Part shown: positions 57,594-64,000 of the stretch, one piece after another
Layout of the letters: each line of letters begins with the position of its first letter
Position numbering within the stretch: position 1 is the stretch's first letter
The notes under the pieces: generated by a model
The model's database searches: none
The model's input: the letters and a program-made list of their open reading frames with translations, nothing else
Told to the model about the DNA's origin: nothing
Program-made: the position numbers and the translations under genes
Source of the DNA: Lineus longissimus
Lineage: Eukaryota > Nemertea > Pilidiophora > Heteronemertea > Lineidae
NCBI RefSeq assembly: GCF_910592395.1
Contig: NC_088324.1
Coordinates: 7,344,953-7,408,952, forward strand
Direction of reading: 5' to 3'
DNA length: 64,000 nucleotides

Positions 57594-58341
57594 GCAACTG
57601 CCAGACGTCTCAGACGAATGTGTTTTCCATGCAGATTTTGCCCTTTTTAATTAAAAAAAGTTTTTTTTAATGTTTACAATATGCAGTTCAGCCCTGAGCT
57701 CCTGCTCGGGATGTTAGCTCAACTGATATAAGTATAGACCCGGTGATATACTTCGACTTTAAGTGCTACATTAATGAGTTCATTTTCTAGTGCCTATATA
57801 TACGGTATACTAAAAAAAAAATTCTTTTGCAACGAGCAGTTGAAGCACCCAATAAAAATAACACCAGACTTTCAGGGTTACAACTAGCAGCTGAGCTGAA
57901 GCAGAGTCTTGACTCTGGCTAAAGCAAATTTTTGAGCTCGACCAGTTAGGGAGGACCAACTGGTGACTGAGGCTGGAGTCAGACCCGCGACTTTATTTTT
58001 CGATCATAATGTTGACGCTCGATCTACAATTATGCTATTTCTGCCCTCATTCAATTAACACCGCCAATATGAATAAGGCTGAGGGCCACTTTGCAACCAA
58101 AGAACACATTATCGAATCCAGGTTGGTTAAATCCGATTCTCGTGGTCACTGTGTACACACCTTAGCCACTTGCGGCCAATCGTGCTACACTTATCGACCA
58201 GTTTAGCCGTCATGAATGATTACTGGCTTCTCCTGTCATCCTGATGAGTTGGTTAAGCTAAGAAGCGCTCGACCGTACGCCAGCTTTCAAATAACGCCGC
58301 TCGTAACAAACTGTCATGAGCAGATTACCATGAAGGATATT
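57594..58341. other. Non-coding
   Basis: A GTTAGCTCAACTGATATAAG stretch at about 57712 resembles a pol III A box, but no matching B box was found. No gene is supported. Confidence 0.3.
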
Positions 58342-58557
58342 ACGCAGGTTCCGCAACCCGAAGGAAGAGCTGCAAACGACAAAGAACGATATACTTTTTA
58401 TCGGCGATTAAAAAAAATCAGCGATTTCTCCAGCTGTGTCTCGAAAATAATCAACGAGTGTCGTTTGAATGAATTAGCAAACGACTTGATGACACGACCG
58501 AGCTTCGTAGTTAGTACCTTGTTGCAAAACCTGCCTCTTGCCGGAAACTGCCTATTG
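58342..58557. mobile_element. AGGC-family MITE, copy at 58 kb
   Basis: Left GCAGGTTCCGCAACCCGAAG; right GAAACTGCCTATTG, with a second internal terminus GCAAAACCTGCCTCTTG just inside. Holds GACTTGATGACACGACCGAG, the family signature. A 119-codon frame across it is incidental. Confidence 0.65.
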
Positions 58558-59218
58558 TCGGTTCAGAGGAGGTGAGATGGGCTCGTGTTATTTCGTGACT
58601 ATTTACCATATTATTAGAATCGGCCTCGTCTGGAGAGTTTCATAATCACAGCGAAGTTCTCATTTTCGAAACATCTTTCCTTGCCCATCAGACGGATTCA
58701 ATGGTTCAATCGAAAAAGGATTGATGGTGATCATCATCATTATCATTATTGTTAGAGTCTAGACGCTGATGATTAAGCAAAGCAATTATTGTATCGCCGT
58801 CTAAGTAATATGAATTGTGTCACTACGTTATTTTGCTCCCTAATACCTCGCAGTAATTCAGACCTCGCCCAATACACGATATGTTTGTTTTAAACATCGC
58901 CCGCTCGCACCTAGGCCTAAATTCCCATTGTTCTAAGGGTCATCACGACAAATTTCCATAACACCGACCCCCACGAAACACATTTCATGGTAGTCAACAG
59001 GCCTAAACTGGCAAAGGCAAATAAAACGTAACGATACACATTTTGTTCCAGAAAGAATGTGATATTTGAACTTGGGTCATGTCTTATTTTCAAGATTGTA
59101 TGATCAAAACATCGGTCCAAAATGAATGAAATGTTCAATATATGGTTCAAAATGCATTGACGGGAAATGAAACTACATTTAAAACGTGAAATTTTGGAGC
59201 GCATTACCATTGGAAAAC
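58558..59218. other. Non-coding
   Basis: No gene seen. A short ATCATCATTATC microsatellite at about 58728-58750. Confidence 0.35.
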
Positions 59219-59575
59219 CTAGTATAGAGCTGAATTTCATAAGCCCAATGTGGTTCCATAATCTTGAAAGCATTATTATATTGAACACCTAGTATAAAGC
59301 ATAACTTTATAACAAACCCATTGTGGTTCCATAATCTTGAAAGCATTATTATATTGAACACCTAGTATAGAGCAGAACTTTATAACAAAGCCCAAATGTG
59401 GTTCCATAATCTTGAAAGCATTATCATATTGAACACATAGTATAGAGCAGAACTTTATAACCAACCCAATGTGATTCCATAATCTTGAAAGCATTATTAT
59501 ATTGAACACCTAGTATAGAGCAGAACTATACAACAAAGCCCAAATGTGGTTCCATCATCTTGAAAGCAATGTAGA
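59219..59575. repeat. Tandem repeat, 70-75-bp unit, five copies
   Basis: AGTATAGAGC-type unit starts at 59221, 59291, 59364, 59439 and 59512, each followed by ATGTGGTTCCATAATCTTGA. Units alternate somewhat between a CCCAATGTGG and a GCCCAAATGTGG form. The minus-strand open frames here repeat the same peptide and are not genes. Confidence 0.92.
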
Positions 59576-62500
59576 CACGTCAGATCCTGTAGAGAAACAG
59601 ACGACATTGTTCCATTCTTATGACAAACCTATAACAAATATTTCCCTATATCTATAATTAAATACTATTGATTGTATTCCTCAGGGCACGATTCGTCAGC
59701 TACCTTGAACCACCGAGTGGAAAATGGTAAACCAAGGTATATAATGATAAAGCTGGGCCACTGAACGCAAGATGGATTTCTGACAAGTGTTATTGGTTGG
59801 CCTGTTCCACCCTATAATAGAAATGCACGATAGATACAATAGCCAGGTTTAGAACCATGAACGTGAACGACAGACGTCAATAGGACAGACGTCGGAGTGG
59901 TATGAAAATGGTGGATCAAGGTGTGCAATGATAGATTCATATTGAACCTCATGGTCTTACTCCCTTAAGTGTTGCCGACGTATATCTTGATAAGATGCAA
60001 AAACCTTTGAGGCCAAGACATGATATATTAGGCGCATAAAGTTGCAGTAGGCAGATGGCTTGTACTTTATTCGTTCAGCAGTAATTAGATTGTTCTTTTA
60101 GAACGCATGCACATTTGTTAACATTTGAACTAAAAATTTATTTCAAGATCGTAAATCGAAGGCATGCAACATGTCGGTTCCGAATCAAGCCAAATTAATA
60201 GACAATGCTACCGGAATAATCTGGTCACGAACACCCTCCCCACAGCGCCACACGCTCTGGACTACGCTCGGCCCCTCGCGCGAGCAAATTTACAACGTAG
60301 CGAATACTTCTCGAGGTTCAGAATGAGCGGGGGGATAATTTCCATGCAATAACTACAGCCAACTTAATTTCAATCATAAGCTGTCTCATTAACGATTCGT
60401 GCCTTTAACCCAAATCTAATGAAGTTGCAGGCAACGAAAAGGTAGTTTATTATGATTGGTTTAAAGCAAACCCTGGTCTTAATAATACTCTCTGTCAGCG
60501 GAATTAAGAGGTTAGTTTCCCATTAATAAATTCCGGCAATCTCATGACAGGTATGAATTCATGGGTAAGCAGTCTGACTCCCAATAGCTACGGCTCGTAA
60601 ACCTTCCCTATCGAATTCAAATTATGATGCCCTACGTGTACACAGTGGAATAAGGTCGGAATTCATGAATGCAAAACTGACTATTCAGTCCACTGATCGT
60701 AAGATGGGGTCATTTTTTGGCCCAAAGTGGGGATGAATCAAATAACTGAGATTTTGGGAGTGGTCAACTTTAACAGCTGCTGCCGTACCAATGAAATCTG
60801 GGTTCGACCAAAAACGCATTATTAGTTTTTGATTCGAGTCGTCTTTTACGATGGTTATAGGCTTGCCAGGGCAGAATATCCCTTGGCAGATCGGAGTAAT
60901 CCCCCCCCCGCCAACTTCGATTTTTCTTTTTTCTTCTCCACAAGTGTAGGAGAGACTGCGTGTTTGACAGTTCGACTGACTGATGTTCACGACACGTCCA
61001 CACGTTTCTGACGCTGTCAACACTGCGGACGAAAAATCACTTCGCCTGATTAGAAGGACTTGTCAAGAAGAAGGAAAAATCTCTTACTACACTGTAGTCA
61101 CTGCTCCTAATTGCCTGAATATCTCTGTTTTGTCCCCAGATATCTCAGTTTCGACCAGCGATTTAAGGCTTGGATTTCACAGCAAGGCTACACGTCCCCC
61201 TGAGTGGTAACTTTAGAAATTAGCCTAACAATGTGCCCAGCTATATCGACTTCAGCCAGCGATTTGTGGTTTTTATTCCAACCATGACAGTACCATGTAG
61301 GTTGCACACACCCTGTTTGGCATCTTTCCAAATTTTGCTAACAATCGGGTGAAAGGATACCAGCATAAAGCAATCACGTTTGCGGTTTAGATAGAGGTCC
61401 ATGATTCGAATCCCGCACTTGGCATGAGACTCGAACTAGGCGTGTTTCTTTGTCTAACTCGCCTTCCACCACCGGAGAGCCGTAGATATAGGGTACTGCT
61501 GTAAAAAATATCGAGTGCTTCCGTTACTGGGTGCTCCTCTTATAATGTTGGTGCGCTGAAGGACAGATTGACACGTTATTCTCGGTTGAAATGTTTTTAA
61601 CGTTTTTCAAAAGCTCAGAAAGCTTTCCTTCTTCGAGTGTACTGTCCATCTGAGCAAAATGGTAGGCCTACCGTAAGACTGCATATGGTGTATCACCTTA
61701 ATTCGCCCTTGCCGGTTTATGCATATCAACTCCATGAAAGCCGTTTCGTGGGGATCGATGTTATCAAGAACGCCCTGGTAACAAATTGATAAAGCAATTG
61801 AACTGAGGGAATTTAGACCAATGCGCGAGCGGGCTTTGTTCAAAGACAATAGACCGCGTATTTGACCTAATTTCTTTCAATGTGAGGTAAGGGACCAAAG
61901 AACAGTATGTGCCAATAATGGTGTCCTTTAAATGTATCCTTACTGCTATCGTAAAACACTTTAACCTGATGTGGAATATTCCTGTAGCCTTGCTTTTCAC
62001 GTGACGCTAAATGCCCTATCAACCGCGCGCACCAACACCACCGTCTTGTCATACACAATATTTCTTCCCGTTTATTGACAGAGCCTCTCGTTTTTTTCCT
62101 TGACTCAATAAATACCTGTAATTCGTCGGAACTAAATTAGGATAGCGCTATGGGTTTTTAGCCTGCGTTAATGCATCAAATTGATTTGCTAAGAGATGCA
62201 TTCGATGCCGTAGTCGCTGAACGATCGAGCAACATTATCCGATGGTAGTATTGCATTTGACAGACGCTATGAGGATTGATCTTTTAACACTTTAGCCTAT
62301 ACAGGAACGACAGGGGGTTTAAAGGCCATGGGGTGTTGGATCAGCAGTTTATATTGAGTCATCGCGAAAATGTACAGGCCATGGTGATTTTCACCTGTGC
62401 ACACAATGGTTATATAGGGCCCGGTTGTTTAAAACAAGTTCTCTCATAGACGCCCAGCGCTGACTTAACTCGGCGTTAAGTCTTAAGGGCTTACCAGAAG

Positions 62501-64000
62501 GAGACAACGCCAAGATGAGTAAATGAGAGTGTTATTAAATATTTCAACAGTTAAATATGTTGAACCCGCATGCGCGTTATGTGGTGGACGGGAAATATCA
62601 TTCTGTCTTTTCGGAGACCATTGAAAAAAAAGTGCCTTCTTTGATAGTCATGATCATTTCGCTAAATACAGGTAGATATCGTCAGATTGGCTGTGTAACA
62701 TGTCTTTCTAGAAGCCCGGTAAAGTGGCTTACCACGCAACTGTACTACGGCAAAAAATGCAAACTCCCCTCAGACGCAATGAAAGAAATTAGCGTGACAC
62801 GAAATCGTCAACTTATTTTTTCTCCAATGCGACATGATGCGAACGGCATCAGCGATATGATGCGAGCCGCATCACGCTCGTTTCACAGAAATCTTATCCT
62901 AAACCATTTGATTATTTATGACACGCGACTTTTTTTCCGGCCGTACCGTCATTTGATTTTCCTTAACGGTTGCGGAAATGCGGGAAGAATATACCGGGCG
63001 GATTTATTTGCATGAGGTATGTTGATTTTTGTAATGAATCGTGAAAAAATTATCAAAGGTAATACTTCTATGCAGAAAGCCTCTGACGTAGGGTATTCTG
63101 TAATACGGCTTATATTTGAGACACTTGTAAACAAAGCGACCTGCCCAGGTTCACAAACAAGTTAGTACCTAGAGGGTTTTGAATGTTTGGATCGAGGGCT
63201 CGACACATTGGCAAGAATACCAATAACACTAAGCTTCATATTCCGACCTTTAGAAGTATAGATTTTGTATTTAACCGCGAGGCAACCGGTGAGTGACGGG
63301 AATGGAGCCCTAAGATTGCGTTGCTAGGGGTATACACCGCCCGTATTATCATGGCTGGTTACCCTCAAAAGGACCTTCCTGACTCTTTGCCTTGTGTGTA
63401 GGCTGATTTTCAGCTAGATTTCAACCCATTCTCAACGACTGCATATCAACTAGACTCTGTTGCTCAGTTTTTACCGCCCACGATCGAAGTGGTCAGATAC
63501 AAAAATGGTACCCATGATACTGGTTTAACGAGTACGACACTATAACCACTCGAATACAGCATGGCAGATTTTGTTGCTAAGGTGTATTTACCGCCCGCCA
63601 GGTAACGTGACGCGCCGCCTCCCAAGAATCCTTGCTAATGCCCACGTGATTATTTTTGTCACGCGAGAAAAAGATGTTTGTCCGCAGAAATCACCAAAAA
63701 GAATTACAGCTACGTGGTTTGATTGAGGTCAGAACAATAGTGAGTACGGCCTTCACTCGGCAGTGTCTTCAGTACAATCATGTCAACAAACGATATCTCA
63801 GTTACGCACTGAGCACACAAAGAGCGTTTTCGCTATCCCGTTGTGTGGGACGTCATCATTGGTGTGCATTTGCAATCAACAAACTGATTTCGTGAATCAA
63901 CCTCGAAAGCAATTACGCTAAATGCACAATTTTACGCTTTACGCAATAAATTGGTTAGAAACAATGCAAAGTGGATCGGCAAGCCGAGAGGGCAAGATGA
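59576..64000. other. Long non-coding stretch to the end of the window
   Basis: No supported gene. The longest open frame, 62557-63015 (plus, 152 codons), has no recognisable domain, signal peptide or membrane segment, and I cannot tell it from chance. A TTTACCGCCC motif occurs several times between 63330 and 63600. Confidence 0.3.

Noticed and set aside
62557-63015. 152-codon plus-strand frame
   Set aside because: Longest unexplained frame in the right part, but no domain, splice site or membrane signature. Chance length cannot be excluded.

Overview
The window looks like nuclear DNA of a bilaterian invertebrate, most plausibly a marine lophotrochozoan-type animal. The reasons are intronless rhodopsin-family peptide-type GPCRs, replication-dependent histone H1 genes with the metazoan 3' stem-loop, tRNA-derived SINEs, and a very dense mix of small non-autonomous DNA transposons. 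There are no operons, ribosome binding sites or prokaryotic genes. The species cannot be fixed from the sequence alone.

Region by region. 1-10.4 kb is gene-poor and holds short inverted-repeat elements and minisatellites, including an inverted pair of 15-bp repeat arrays at 1.2 and 1.9 kb. 10.4-14.2 kb is a minus-strand tandem family of class A GPCRs: two intact genes (11464-12546 and 13111-14178) and a decayed third copy (about 10429-11040) split by a mariner-like palindromic element. 17.9-31.3 kb is a direct tandem array of three 4.1-4.8 kb units, each with one plus-strand histone H1 gene, an inverted CCAAT box, a TATA-like element, the histone stem-loop and a purine-rich downstream element. 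No core histone gene lies in the units. Four transposon insertions are present or absent among the units in a way that exposes pre-insertion sites, target duplications, one internal inversion and signs of gene conversion. 31.8-32.8 kb is a diverged satellite of about 115 bp.

34346-38150 is a complete but decayed DNA transposon about 3.8 kb long. It has inverted repeats of roughly 470 bp, a TTA target duplication, and one long gene broken by four in-frame stops and two frameshifts. That gene encoded a FEN1/XPG-like nuclease followed by a Cys-rich CXC-like cluster, and I infer an Academ-type element. 41.0-43.3 kb has splice signals and in-frame exons that may be part of a spliced host gene. 43-64 kb is again gene-poor, with SINE copies, foldback elements and tandem repeats.

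The best candidates for something new are the histone H1 array, which records transposition, an internal flip inside a MITE, and exchange between neighbouring units; and the nuclease-encoding transposon.
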